From: Phellopilus nigrolimitatus
Taxonomy: Eukaryota > Basidiomycota > Agaricomycetes > Hymenochaetales > Hymenochaetaceae
Length of the DNA stretch: 64,000 nt
Reading direction: 5' to 3'
NCBI GenBank assembly: GCA_021029095.1
Contig: JAJOHG010000018.1
Span: 248,001 to 312,000, forward strand
Position 1 is the first letter of the stretch; every line of letters starts with the position of its first letter. The notes below the pieces were generated by a model that saw only the letters and a list, made by a program, of their open reading frames with translations, was not told where the DNA came from and ran no database searches. Made by a program: the position numbers and the translations under genes. Positions 23,862 to 34,083 of the stretch are shown here, in pieces.

Positions 23862-26800
23862 AAGCCGAGAGGAGTCCGAGCGCGGCCGCGAAGTGCTTCA
23901 CCTTGAAGGAAGGGAGTGGCTTCGTGAGCGCGTCGGCAACCATGTCGGCGGTCGGGCAGTAGGTCAACTTGATAGATCCGTTTTCGCAAACCCATCGCAG
24001 GAAGTGATACCGAATATCTATGTGCTTCGTGCGCGCGTGGTATTGGTGATCCTTCGTGAGGGCGATGGCGGACTGGTTGTCGGAGAAGAGAACAGTCGGC
24101 CCTTCGATCGGTGCGAAAATTTGCATGATGAGCTGTCGGAGCCAAATCGCCTCCTTTGCGGCGTGCGTCGCCGCAACGTACTCGCTCTCGGTCGTCGAGA
24201 GCGAGACGATCTCCTGCCGTTTAGAATACCAAGAAACGGCTCCGCCGTCAATTAAAAAGGCGTTACCTGAAATTGCGCGCCGGTCCTCTTGCATACTCCC
24301 ATCCGCGTCCGCGTACCCCTTTATTCCACCATCTCCCGCGTCTCCGGTTCCTCCGTACGTGAGCCGGAGCTTGCGCGACCCCTTCAGGTAGCGGAAGACC
24401 CGCTTTACGGCCTCCCAATGCGCGGGTCCGGGATCGTTTGAGAAACGCGAGAGCAGCGTCACGGCGAACGCGATGTCCGGCCGTGTCGCCATTGCCGCAT
24501 ACATCAGAGATCCGAGCGCTTCGCGGTACGGTACTCCACGCATCAGGGCGTGGTCCTGCGCGGTCTTCGGGCCCTGTGTGCTGTGGAGGTGCAGGTTCGG
24601 GTCCATGGGTGACGAGACCGGCTTGAGTTCTTCAAAATTGAAACGGCCGAGAATTGAGTCGATGTAAGCCGTTTGCGACAGCGAGAGTGTCTTCGCGTCG
24701 CGGTTTCGTTGGACCTCGATCCCCAGCAGCCAGTGCAGAGGCCCTAGGTCCGTTACTTCGACGTAGCGAGACAGACCAGACTTGAGCGAGGACACAAGCG
24801 AGCTGGTGGTAGCGGCGATCGTGCAGTCGTCGACATGCACGACAACGATCGTCACGTCACGCCCATCGTGACGGAAAAAGACCGCTTGGTCCACGTCACA
24901 ACGTGTCAGTCCAAGCTCATCGACAAAAATCCATGTCAGTTTCTGGTACCACCGCCGTCCACTCTGCTTCAAGCCATACAACGTCTTCCGCAACCTCAAG
25001 ACTCTGGTTCCCGCATCGCGCGGCGCATATCCGGGGGGATGTCGCATATAAATGACCTCACCCGGCTCTAGCTCACCGTTAAGGTAAGCCCCCTTGATGT
25101 CGACTTGCTCAAGCTCCAGATCCAATCGCGCGGCCATCGCGAGCGTTGCGCGGATGGATGCAAGCTTCGCAACGGGCGCGAAGGTGTCAAAGTAGTCGAT
25201 TCCCGGCACTTGGCTAAATCCCTGCGCGACAAGACGAGCTTTGCGGCGGACGACGTTTCCGGCCGCATCCTTTTTGATCTTGAAGACCCACTTGGACCCG
25301 ACAACGTTGGCACCCGCCGGAGGCTCCTCCAGCACCCACGTACCAGCCGCGCGAAGCGTCTCCAATTCCTCATTGATTGCGCGCTCCCACTCCGACCATT
25401 CCGGCAGGCGTTTCGCTTCCGCGAGCGAACGCGGCTCGAGTCCCTCGGCCTCCTCCATCGCAGCCGCAAACTCATACTCATCGTCGTAATCGTCCTCCAT
25501 CACCAGGTTCGCGGCCTCCTCCTCCTGATCAACATACTCGCGCAATGTGCGCATTCCTCGCGGAACGGCACCATCGCGGCGCCAATGCGAAGGCGCTCCC
25601 TCGCCGGAATCTAGGCGACGAAGATAAGCCGATGGCGCGCGAACTCGCCGTTCGCGCGGCTCTGGTGCTTGCGCCGGAAGATGAGACGCTGCTGGTCTCT
25701 CCGGGGCAGGCTGTGGCTGTCCCGCTGGCGGATCGCTCGCCGGTTCGGCGGGATCGGCGGATCCTTGGGGATTTTCGGCGGGTGGTGGCTGCGTCGGCGG
25801 ATTAGCGGCGGGTGGTGTCGCTGCCGGCGGTGAGTTTTTCGATGTCGTTTCGTTTTCTACTCCACCGTCTAGTTCCTCCCCCTCGAGACGACTCGAAAAG
25901 TCTCCGGGGTCGAAATATACGTTACGCTCAACGCTAATTGTCTTCTTTTCCGGCCAAAAAATCCTCTGTCCATTTGAGGTGATATCGAACCCCATCCACC
26001 GTCCCTCACGTGCGCGCGGGGCGAGCTTTGAGCTCGTATCGTCGTGCACCCAGCACTTCGATCCCCAGACGCGCAGTCCGCGAAGATCGGGTTTCCGCCC
26101 GGTCAGCGCTTCGTGCGGCGTCTTGTCTCTCAGCGCGTGCGTCGGGGTCCGGTTCTTCAACCAAACAGCGTGGCGAGCCGCCTCGGCCCACAAAAACTTC
26201 GGCATCCGGCTCGCGTGCAGCATAGCGCGTATTTTCTCCAGTATGGTCCGGTTTAGACGCTCCGCGACGCCGTTGTGTTGCGGAGTGTCGTGAACAGTAA
26301 GTTTCTGCCGCGTACCTCTGCTATCCAAATACATGACAAATTCCTTCCCAGTGTACTCGCCGCCGCGGTCCGAATGAAGGACCTGGATCTTTGCGTTCAA
26401 CTGGGTTTCGGCCCAGGCTTCGAAGAGTCGGTAAGAGCGAAATACGTCACTTTTCTTCTTCAGCAGGTACAACTTTGTTACGCGCGTCGCGTCGTCCGTG
26501 AATGAAACGTAGTAGTGTCGCCCGCCGAGCGAGCGAGTCGGCGATGGTCCCCAAACGTCGGTATGGACCTCGCCTCCGAAATGCGCAGCGCGCTCTCCGC
26601 CTCGTTCACGCGCGATCATGCGGCGTGTCGCTTTGGCGTATACGCAGGACTCGCAGAGTGTCGGTGTCGGTCCAGAGGTGTCGAGGCGCAAGCCCGTAAC
26701 CCACCCATTGCGTACTAATCTCTCCGCGACCTTAGGCGAAATATGGCCCATGCGAGCGTGGAGCTCCATGAGGCTCAATGTCTCCTCGGCCGCATTCGCC

Positions 26801-28386
26801 GCGTCGCGCAGCGTTGGGTCGGCCGACTCGTGAGCAAACCGGTACAGGCCTTTACTGGAGCGCGAAACCTCGCCAATGCAATTCCCGGCCGCATCGCGGA
26901 GAATGCACTTGTTTCCGCCGAACACCGCGAAATAGGCCGCGCGATCGAGCGCGCCGACGGACACCAGAGTGAATCCGACTTCGGGAGAATAAAGAACTTC
27001 GGTAAGCGTTAAATTCGTCGGCGTCTCGCCATTCGGGAGTTGAATAGCTAAATCTCCTTCTCCCATAGCATGAAACGTCTGCTTATTCGCGGCGTGCAAA
27101 CTCTTCGGCGCCGTCTCGACGAAATTTGTGAAGTCCTCGCGGTACGGCGAGATATGGCGCGTAGAGCCCGAATCGAGGATCGCGCGACGCGCATCGTCGC
27201 TTTCGCGAAGGTGAATAACCTGCGCGATCTCCTCTTCATCGCTATCCTCCTCGCTCACGTCGCTTTCGGGGTACGAGCTCGAAAGCTCGTCATCCTCGCT
27301 GTCCTCGTCGTCAGACCAAAAATCAGCCGGCTCGCTGGCTTCGCTATCGGACATGTCAATGAGGTCGGGCATCGAGCCCGTCTCATCGTCTTCGTCATTT
27401 TCGTCATCCGACGAGTCCCAGGCCGCGTTACAGCAGTCCCAAACACCATCCGAGTCCGAGCCCGAGTCGACAGCCGCGTTTGCGCTGTCCTTTGGCTTCT
27501 CCTTGCCCGACGTTTTCCTCGGCTTCGGGCACTTCGCGCGAAGATGCCCGGTCTCGCCACAGTTCCAGCAAGCTCCGCGCGGTTTCGCGTCGTTTCTCGG
27601 CTTGCCTTTTGGTGGTGTACTAACATAGAGCGCTTCGTCCTTTTCTTTAGGTCCACGCGCGGGTTCCTTCCGCTTCGCGAGTCGCTCGCGCTTCTGGCGG
27701 TCGGCCTCATCCGATATAATATGGATCAAGACTTCGGGATCGACTTCGCGGAGCGAGGCAGCCTGCGCATCGGTGAGCGGCTGGGCCGTAATCGACGCGA
27801 CATTTCGCGCCGCGATCTCTGCCGAGGTTAGCTGCGCGGACGCGAAGGTCGCCAGTCGATTCGGGATGGCGGTAATAATCGTCGAACGGAAATCCTTGTC
27901 GGATATCTCAACACCTGACTGCGCCAGCGTCTCGCGGCGCATACGCAAGTCGCTCAGGAACTCGCGGATGTCGGCATCCCCGGGGCATCGTGTCTCGAGG
28001 AATTCGGTGCGTAGCGAAGTCTGCGCGAAGGCCGACTTCTGCGTAAACTCACGTACCACTGCGTTCCAGCGTGCGGTACAGTTCGGGAGGTTCCCGACTT
28101 GGATAAGGGTCGAGTCGGCAAGACGTTGCGACAACAAATACATCGCGATGTCCTCATCTTTGTCCCAGGCCTCGCGGCGGTCCTGGAGATCAGCATTCGG
28201 GTCGGGCTGCGCTGCAGCAGCAGGACCAGCAACCGGTTCGGGGCGAGTCGACGATCCGTCGAAATGCCCCCATTTCCCTTTCGCCTTCACGGCGGCCTGG
28301 AAACGCATCCGGTAAATCACCCAGTTCGCGCCGCTCGTCGCGAGCTTCGGAACTGAAGTAGGGAGGGTGTCGTGCGAGCTAGACAT
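23860..28386 (-). CDS. Copia gag-pol polyprotein, 1508 aa
   Basis: Single uninterrupted frame; start set at ATG 28386, because the frame upstream opens only at a TTG inside the primer site. Order is that of Ty1/copia: gag domain (residues 1 to about 260), CCHC zinc knuckle CWNCGETGH (about 271-285), a long acidic linker, aspartic protease with LDSGST (about 403), GAG-pre-integrase HxxxH region, integrase core with DVWGP, HSDRGGEY (about 670) and GVAERLNR (the D, D and E), then reverse transcriptase with WVFKIKKD, VDIKGAYLNGEL (about 1094) and the HVDD catalytic box (about 1182), and RNase H near the end. No stop or frameshift was found. Codon use is more GC-rich than most neighbours. Confidence 0.96.
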   Translation of the reverse strand: MSSSHDTLPTSVPKLATSGANWVIYRMRFQAAVKAKGKWGHFDGSSTRPEPVAGPAAAAQPDPNADLQDRREAWDKDEDIAMYLLSQRLADSTLIQVGNLPNCTARWNAVVREFTQKSAFAQTSLRTEFLETRCPGDADIREFLSDLRMRRETLAQSGVEISDKDFRSTIITAIPNRLATFASAQLTSAEIAARNVASITAQPLTDAQAASLREVDPEVLIHIISDEADRQKRERLAKRKEPARGPKEKDEALYVSTPPKGKPRNDAKPRGACWNCGETGHLRAKCPKPRKTSGKEKPKDSANAAVDSGSDSDGVWDCCNAAWDSSDDENDEDDETGSMPDLIDMSDSEASEPADFWSDDEDSEDDELSSSYPESDVSEEDSDEEEIAQVIHLRESDDARRAILDSGSTRHISPYREDFTNFVETAPKSLHAANKQTFHAMGEGDLAIQLPNGETPTNLTLTEVLYSPEVGFTLVSVGALDRAAYFAVFGGNKCILRDAAGNCIGEVSRSSKGLYRFAHESADPTLRDAANAAEETLSLMELHARMGHISPKVAERLVRNGWVTGLRLDTSGPTPTLCESCVYAKATRRMIARERGGERAAHFGGEVHTDVWGPSPTRSLGGRHYYVSFTDDATRVTKLYLLKKKSDVFRSYRLFEAWAETQLNAKIQVLHSDRGGEYTGKEFVMYLDSRGTRQKLTVHDTPQHNGVAERLNRTILEKIRAMLHASRMPKFLWAEAARHAVWLKNRTPTHALRDKTPHEALTGRKPDLRGLRVWGSKCWVHDDTSSKLAPRAREGRWMGFDITSNGQRIFWPEKKTISVERNVYFDPGDFSSRLEGEELDGGVENETTSKNSPPAATPPAANPPTQPPPAENPQGSADPAEPASDPPAGQPQPAPERPAASHLPAQAPEPRERRVRAPSAYLRRLDSGEGAPSHWRRDGAVPRGMRTLREYVDQEEEAANLVMEDDYDDEYEFAAAMEEAEGLEPRSLAEAKRLPEWSEWERAINEELETLRAAGTWVLEEPPAGANVVGSKWVFKIKKDAAGNVVRRKARLVAQGFSQVPGIDYFDTFAPVAKLASIRATLAMAARLDLELEQVDIKGAYLNGELEPGEVIYMRHPPGYAPRDAGTRVLRLRKTLYGLKQSGRRWYQKLTWIFVDELGLTRCDVDQAVFFRHDGRDVTIVVVHVDDCTIAATTSSLVSSLKSGLSRYVEVTDLGPLHWLLGIEVQRNRDAKTLSLSQTAYIDSILGRFNFEELKPVSSPMDPNLHLHSTQGPKTAQDHALMRGVPYREALGSLMYAAMATRPDIAFAVTLLSRFSNDPGPAHWEAVKRVFRYLKGSRKLRLTYGGTGDAGDGGIKGYADADGSMQEDRRAISGNAFLIDGGAVSWYSKRQEIVSLSTTESEYVAATHAAKEAIWLRQLIMQIFAPIEGPTVLFSDNQSAIALTKDHQYHARTKHIDIRYHFLRWVCENGSIKLTYCPTADMVADALTKPLPSFKVKHFAAALGLLSA

Positions 28387-28449
28387 GAGTGGCGAAAATT
28401 GTGTATGTCGTACAAAAATAAAAATTCGGCTTCGCTCAGTGGCTAGCAA

Positions 28450-28460
28450 GGCTCATAACC
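28450..28460 (-). other. Primer-binding site, anticodon region of initiator tRNA-Met
   Basis: Directly next to the 5' LTR the plus strand reads GGCTCATAACC, the anticodon loop sequence of eukaryotic initiator tRNA-Met. The complementary element strand would pair with the 3' end of a half-tRNA cut in the anticodon arm, as known for Drosophila copia. Confidence 0.75.
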
Positions 28461-29009
28461 TGTAGCTTGGTGAGACAAGTCCGCGCAACGGCACTACAAT
28501 AGTACACCTAGTACGAAGTAAGCTCAGTCGTCTGCGCGGTGTGCGAACGTCTTTTCATATCACAAACTAACCTAGTACGAAGTAAGCTAGTTTAATGTAG
28601 TAATAAGTAAAAGTATAATAGAAACGTTATAATGTCCGAAAGCTCACCTCAGTCGTCTGCGCGGTGTGCGAACGTCTGAGGTGGCCGAAAGAATAAAGAG
28701 AGTCTTTATACTAATGGGTTTTCTGGCTGCGGAGAGCCGCTTTTACGATACGGAAAAAGGGGGGAACGATAAGGGAAGATAAAGACAAATAAATGGTGAG
28801 TAACTATCTATTTCGCTGGGCAATGTAAAACGAGGGGTGTCGGGCGGCGGTCGGGAGTGGTGCGCGGGTGAACAGAGATCGCGCGCCAGCCAATCCCAGA
28901 GCAGGGAGCCTCGGGCTCGCTGAGCCGAGACGCTGCGCTCGTGACCGATCGCTCGAGCACGCAACCGGTGCGTACTCGGCACGGGACTCCGCCGGCTTGG
29001 ATTCCAACA
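28461..29009 (-). repeat. 5' LTR of the copia element
   Basis: 549 bp, same sequence as 23304-23852 by eye. Promoter of the element. Confidence 0.95.
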
Positions 29010-29023
29010 TACCGATGTGTATC

Positions 29024-29070
29024 CTCGTAACCAGCCCGGATAGAGAATCCTATCCAGGCTGGCGTACGAG
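29024..29070. other. Long hairpin next to the copia insertion
   Basis: Inverted repeat: CTCGTA and CCAGCCCGGATA on the left, TATCCAGGCTGG and TACGAG on the right, loop of 8 nt. About 17 paired positions with one mismatch and a 1-2 nt internal bulge. It starts 10 bp outside the target duplication. Confidence 0.7.
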
Positions 29071-29301
29071 TCGGAGACGAACCGACTACCCGGAGCCCGA
29101 AATGTTGTATAACTATACTTTAGGCAACACTCAATCTATCGACAGCTGGAGAAACAGTACTGCTTGCTACGGCGAAAGTCAAACAAAGCTTCAATGTCTC
29201 TGCAATTCTAGTTGATGATTTAAAACAATACAGCTTGTTGAACATAGGACTACATCCTGCTTCACTCAATACACCGGCGTTTGTAGCACTGACTCCCGGA
29301 C

Positions 29302-30906
29302 TCAATCCGACTGTGCAACGAGGCTCGCGTTCTCCGTGAGGACTCTGTTCAGCCCGTCGCGCTTCGCACAGTTCGCGAACCTAAAGCTCTGCGCAATCGC
29401 GTCCAGTTCCTCCTCCGTCTTCCCGCGGAAGTGCTCCGCCCACTCCCGCACAAGGAACTCCGACACGAGGATATTGCGCGCGAGGCGGCCAACGCGGTCC
29501 GAGAGCTTCCACACAGGCCAAGGATAGATCTGACGCGACTCGTCCGTCGGCGCGACCTCCTTCTCGATGAGGTCGATCAGCGGCCGGTACGCATCACGCA
29601 CGTGCGTGTCGTCCGCGCCCCACGCGTCGGCAGCGAGCCGGTGCTTCTTCGCGAGGAAGTCCTTCAGCAGGGCCATATACTTCGTCTCGCGGGCGACGTA
29701 CACCATGCCCTGGAACCCGATGTCCTTGTACAGCCAGATCGACCAGCTAAGACGATCCGCGTTGTAGATCTCGAGCTGGTCCTTCAGCACGAGGAAGCGC
29801 GAATCGTTGATCTGGTCGGTAAGATCGCCTTCGTACTCCTGGCGCGCGTACACGGGGCCCCACTCGCCGTTCCACACGCACAGCCCGCGCTCCGCCATCC
29901 AGGCCTTCTTCTTCTCGTATGAGCGGCGCAGGCGGCGGCGTTGCTCGGTTGTACCCGTGTAGCGCTCCGGCGCCGCGGGAAACCCATAGCCGGAATAGTC
30001 GTGGATCCCGTACGCGGAGTTCGTCCAGCGCGTGTGCGCGTCCCCGAAGTGTGAGAAATCCGACGCGAACGTGTTTCCGTCCCAAAAAAGTGCATGGTGC
30101 GGGTCGATTGCGCGGATCGCGCTGTGCACGCGGTCGTACAGCGCGATGACGCGCGTGTGCTCCGAGTCGGTCGGCTCGTTCAGCGGGTTGTACCCCGCGA
30201 TCCAGGGGTTGCCCTTGTAGTGCTCCGCAAGCTGTTCCCAGAGCCAGACGAAGCGGTCCTGGAAATCCTTGTGGAGCCAGAAATTGGCGAGGTGTGTGCC
30301 AGCGTCGGAGTGCCAGTCCGTGTTCTGGCCGCCTGGTGCAGTGTGCAGGTCCAGGATGGTGTATATTCCGTGCTTCGCGCAGAGATCAATGACACGGTCC
30401 AGGTGCTTGAAACCCTCGGGTTTGAGCACGCGTGGGTTCATGTCGTCCTCAAAATGCCTGTAGTTGAAGGCGATACGGATGCAATTGAGCCCAAGCGACT
30501 TGAAGAACTTGGCATCGTCCTCCTCGAAGAAGTATTCAAGAAACTACAGTGCATTCGTTTTCAAATTCGAACAATAATTCACAATAATTTAAAAATATAC
30601 CTTGTCGAAGAAAAACTCGGACTTCTCCTTTCCGATGACCTTTGCTAGTTCCTGGCGGATCTGGAACTCACAACCAGGGTAGCCTACGTGCTGCGACCTG
30701 AACCCCTCACTAATAAATAAACAACTCGCAAATGAACGAACCCGTGATGAAGTTCTCCATGCTACAATGATTACCGTTAGGCAAGCTCATCTATCGCATT
30801 CAGTGAGTACTCACTTCATCCAGCCACCCAGACCTGCGCCGCGAAGAATGATTTCTTTCCCGTTAACATCAACGAGCTTGGTGCCTTCGACTTTAATAAA
30901 AGACAT
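29302..30906 (-). CDS. GH5 glycoside hydrolase, copy A
   Basis: Intracellular-type GH5 (cellulase superfamily) enzyme acting on beta-glucosidic substrates. Exons 30906-30815, 30761-30742 (a 20-nt mini-exon), 30683-30601 and 30543-29302 give 478 aa. The start MSFIKVEG has no signal peptide. TIM-barrel landmarks: LRGAGLGGW, CIRIAFNYRHF, LDLHTAPGG, GYNPLNEP (acid/base Glu), IHDYS and WNGEWGP (nucleophile Glu). Both catalytic Glu are intact. Similar unsecreted GH5 proteins are common in agaricomycetes; I cannot assign a subfamily or substrate (beta-1,3-glucan or glucosyl-lipid are options). Tandem to copy B at 31224-32908. Confidence 0.88.
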
Positions 30907-31223
30907 GACAGGTAGTAAGAGTAAAGAAGGGAGGTAGATATGAGCTTGTCCACAGCAATGCCGAGTTCTAATATACGTCCAAGTCGCTGATCTGTCATGA
31001 GATGAGACATCGACGAACGAACGGAGGAACCTGGCGGGCCTTGGAGGACCGTCTATCAACTCATCGTGGATTGTGAGAGTGGAGCCGAGAAGCCGTTTCA
31101 CCGAAATATTCCCAGCAAATTATTCTCGTGTCCCAAAACCCCTGGCACCTCCCCCCTTGTGACCGAAGTCTGAAGACCTACTTGTAGATTCTTTTGTTCT
31201 TAAGGGCATTACTATCATATTTG

Positions 31224-32908
31224 CTAGAGCCCGCGCAGCTGTTCGGCATGCTCTGTCAGCACCCTGTTCAGCCCTTCCCGCTTCACGCAGTTCTGAAATT
31301 TGAAGCTCTGCGCCAATTCATCCAGCTCCTCCTCCGTCTTCCCACGGAAGTGCTCCGCCCACTCGAGTACGAAGATCTCGCCGAGCAGCAGCGAACGCGC
31401 GAGCCTATTCGTACCGTTCCTTCACCGTCCACACGGGGTACGGGTACATCTCGAGATGTGTCTTGTCGGACACGTTCGCCTTTATGAGATCGACGAGCGG
31501 CTCGTAGACGGCCCGCACGGCTGTGTCATCCGCGCCCCAGCTGTCGATTGCGAGGCGGTGCTTCTTGGCCAAGAAGCCGGAGAGGAGTCGCATGTATGGT
31601 GTATCGCGTGGCACATATACCATCCCTTGGAAGCCGATGTCTTTGTATAGCCAGATCGACCAGCTCAGTTGGTCCTGCAGTCATTCACGCTTCAGTGCAA
31701 TGCTCACAAAATTAAGTAGTGTACACACCTGCTGGTAGATCTCCAGCTGGTCCTTCAGTACCATGTACCGATGGTCGTTAATTTCATCCATTTTATCGCC
31801 TTCATACTCTTTCCGCGCGTACACTGGTCCCCACTCGCCATTCCACACACACAGGCTTCTCGCATCCATCCACTCCCTCTTTTTTTCGTAGCTCCGCCGC
31901 ATGCGCCGCTGCTGCTCGGGCGTCCGCGTGTACGACTCTGGCGCGCTCGGGAAACCATATACGCTATAGTCATGGATTGCATACGCGCAATTCGGCCAGC
32001 GCACGCCTGCGTCCTCAGGGAAACGCGAGAAATCCGTCGCGTAAGTATTCCCATCGAGGAAGAGCGCGTGGTGCGGGTCGATCGAGCGGACGGCGGCAAG
32101 CATGCGATCGTAGAACTCGACGAGACGCGTGTGTCGCGCATCCGCAGGTTCGTTCATAGGGTTATAGCCTGCGATCCACGCGTTGTTCTTGTAATGCTCT
32201 GCAAGCTGCTCCCAGAGCCATATCGCGCGGTCCTGGAAGTCCTTGTGCGTCCAAAAGTTGGCAAGATGCACGCCGGAGTCGCAATGCCAACCGCCGTTCT
32301 GCCCTCCTGGGCAGGTATGAAGGTCGAGGATCGTGTAGATACCGTGCTTTGCGCAAGCCTCGACGACGCGATTGAGGTGCTTGAAGCCCTCAGGTTTGAG
32401 CACGCGTGGGTTAGCAGTCATCCTCAAAGTGTCTGTAGTTGATCGCGATGCGAATGCAGTTTAAGCCCCAGCGACTTGAAAAATTCGGCGTCTCGTTCAG
32501 TAAAGAAATACTCGAGGAACTGAATTTAATTCAGTCAGGCTCCGTTTTAACGAACGTATTCTGAGTATGTACATACCTTATCGAAGAAGAATTCTGCCTT
32601 CGTTTCTCCCAGCACGTCCACAAGGGCTTCACGGATCTGAAATTCGCATCCAGGGTATCCTGAGGGATCAAATGAGTATTTACTCCGTCAGAGTACTTCA
32701 GCTCTCTAGCGAACCAGAGATGAAGTTCTCCATCCTATTCAAATACGCATGTTCAGCTCGACTTCAAAGGTGGAATGATATGATAAAAACATGTTACGCA
32801 CGTCATCCAACCTCCAAGACCTGCTCCCCGTAGGACAACCTCTCTGCCTTCTCCATTCACGATCTTCGCTCCTTCAACTCGCAGAAACGACGATGGTGAG
32901 CTCGACAT
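31224..32908 (-). CDS. GH5 glycoside hydrolase, copy B, three +1 frame breaks
   Basis: Tandem paralogue of copy A. Exons 32908-32802, 32734-32715 (again 20 nt), 32659-32577 (again 83 nt), 32519-31729 and 31674-31224. It has an extra 54-nt intron (31675-31728) after EIYQQ that copy A lacks. Catalytic Glu in GYNPMNEP and WNGEWGP are intact. Against copy A it carries three single-base insertions: in LGLNCIRIA (three A instead of two), just before NPRVLKP (TGCT against ATG), and before LARSLL near 31412. Repairing all three gives 482 aa. It is a young pseudogene or a good gene with assembly errors; the uniform +1 direction favours the latter. Confidence 0.8.
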
Positions 32909-34083
32909 GCTTGCAGAGCTTGCGACTCAGGCCTAGTCAGCGACAGGTCCTGTCGAGTCGACGTCCTATACAGGCTGCAGAGTCATTTATCCGCCCCGGC
33001 TTCGCCCCATAAATATGTGTGAGTTGAAGAGGTACATGCGCGTGCTTGAAGACGCAGGTGACCTCGGCGAACTTGAAGAAATCGGGGACACAGTCGGTTA
33101 GCCGAATTGGCACATGTGTCGATCTTTGACCACATCGATCTTCATTATCGCTTGAACACCAGAGTACGGTTTGAGGCTCAGTTTAGGTTTCCTTCGCAGC
33201 TGTCTAAGCTCTCTGAAGCAATATCAAGACACTGTTCTACTCTGGTACCCCTCACCCTATAACTTCTCATGTTTCGTAACAAAAATCGGCACATCGGCAT
33301 ATTGCCACTAATAGTGTTTGCCGCCGCCGCATTTACATCTGTTTCTCCGCCTCAAAAGTCTTTTTAAACTTGTCAGTCATGCATTTTGGAGGGGGAAATG
33401 AATCAACAGCAAGAGGCGAAATAATATTGTGCAACAGTGTTGCAAAGGACAGAGTCTGTTGCTTTGCTACTTTTCGGAGTTTGACCGCATTCCGTTAAAA
33501 TTTTGTTTTGCTTGTTTTGCTGTTTCAGCCGTTTAAACTAGGCGCATAACAATCCTTCAAACGAGCATTCAAAAACATACTCTGATCTCCTCTTTTTTCA
33601 ATCCTCTTTAATCGCTCTCTGGAAGGCTTGTTATTTCATCCTAGCGGCGTCTGGTTTTAGCTGGCGGTTAGTAGCAAAATGGTTTTCGATCAGGAGTTCC
33701 TTCCTCACATAAATTTTGGACTTTGAACTTTGCAAGAATTCAGTCCCGATAACTGCACTAGCCCCCACCGAAGACGAATTGAATTTTGCACTACAACGGA
33801 ATCTATTCCTGTTTCAAAGAATCGGAGGCAATTTACTGATTTCTTTGCACCACAGTTTTATCGCAAACAATCCTTTTCAAACGACTGGAGGCAAGCCATT
33901 GAGCTAACAGATTGCCTCCGATGCATTTGCAACAATTGCTTGTAATAACTTCCGGTCTATATTGCAAAGTCCAACTCAGCTATGCCATATGAGAATCTGC
34001 AGAACGGGGTATAAGTAGGGCCTCATTTACATTCCATCTGTCCTTATACTTTCTAGCTCAGCTATCTTTTCTGAACTAATCAC
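32909..34083. other. Intergenic, 1.2 kb
   Basis: 5' flank shared by GH5 copy B and the kinase gene. AT-rich with many poly-T tracts; no gene supported. Confidence 0.5.

Larger units (their letters stand above)
23304..29009 (-). mobile_element. Complete Ty1/copia LTR retrotransposon
   Basis: A 5,706-bp element on the minus strand: two 549-bp LTRs (TG...CA ends), one uninterrupted gag-pol frame, a primer-binding site next to the 5' LTR, a purine tract next to the 3' LTR and a 5-bp target duplication TACCG (23299-23303 and 29010-29014). The LTRs appear identical on reading, which points to a very recent insertion and probably a mobile element. Confidence 0.97.
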
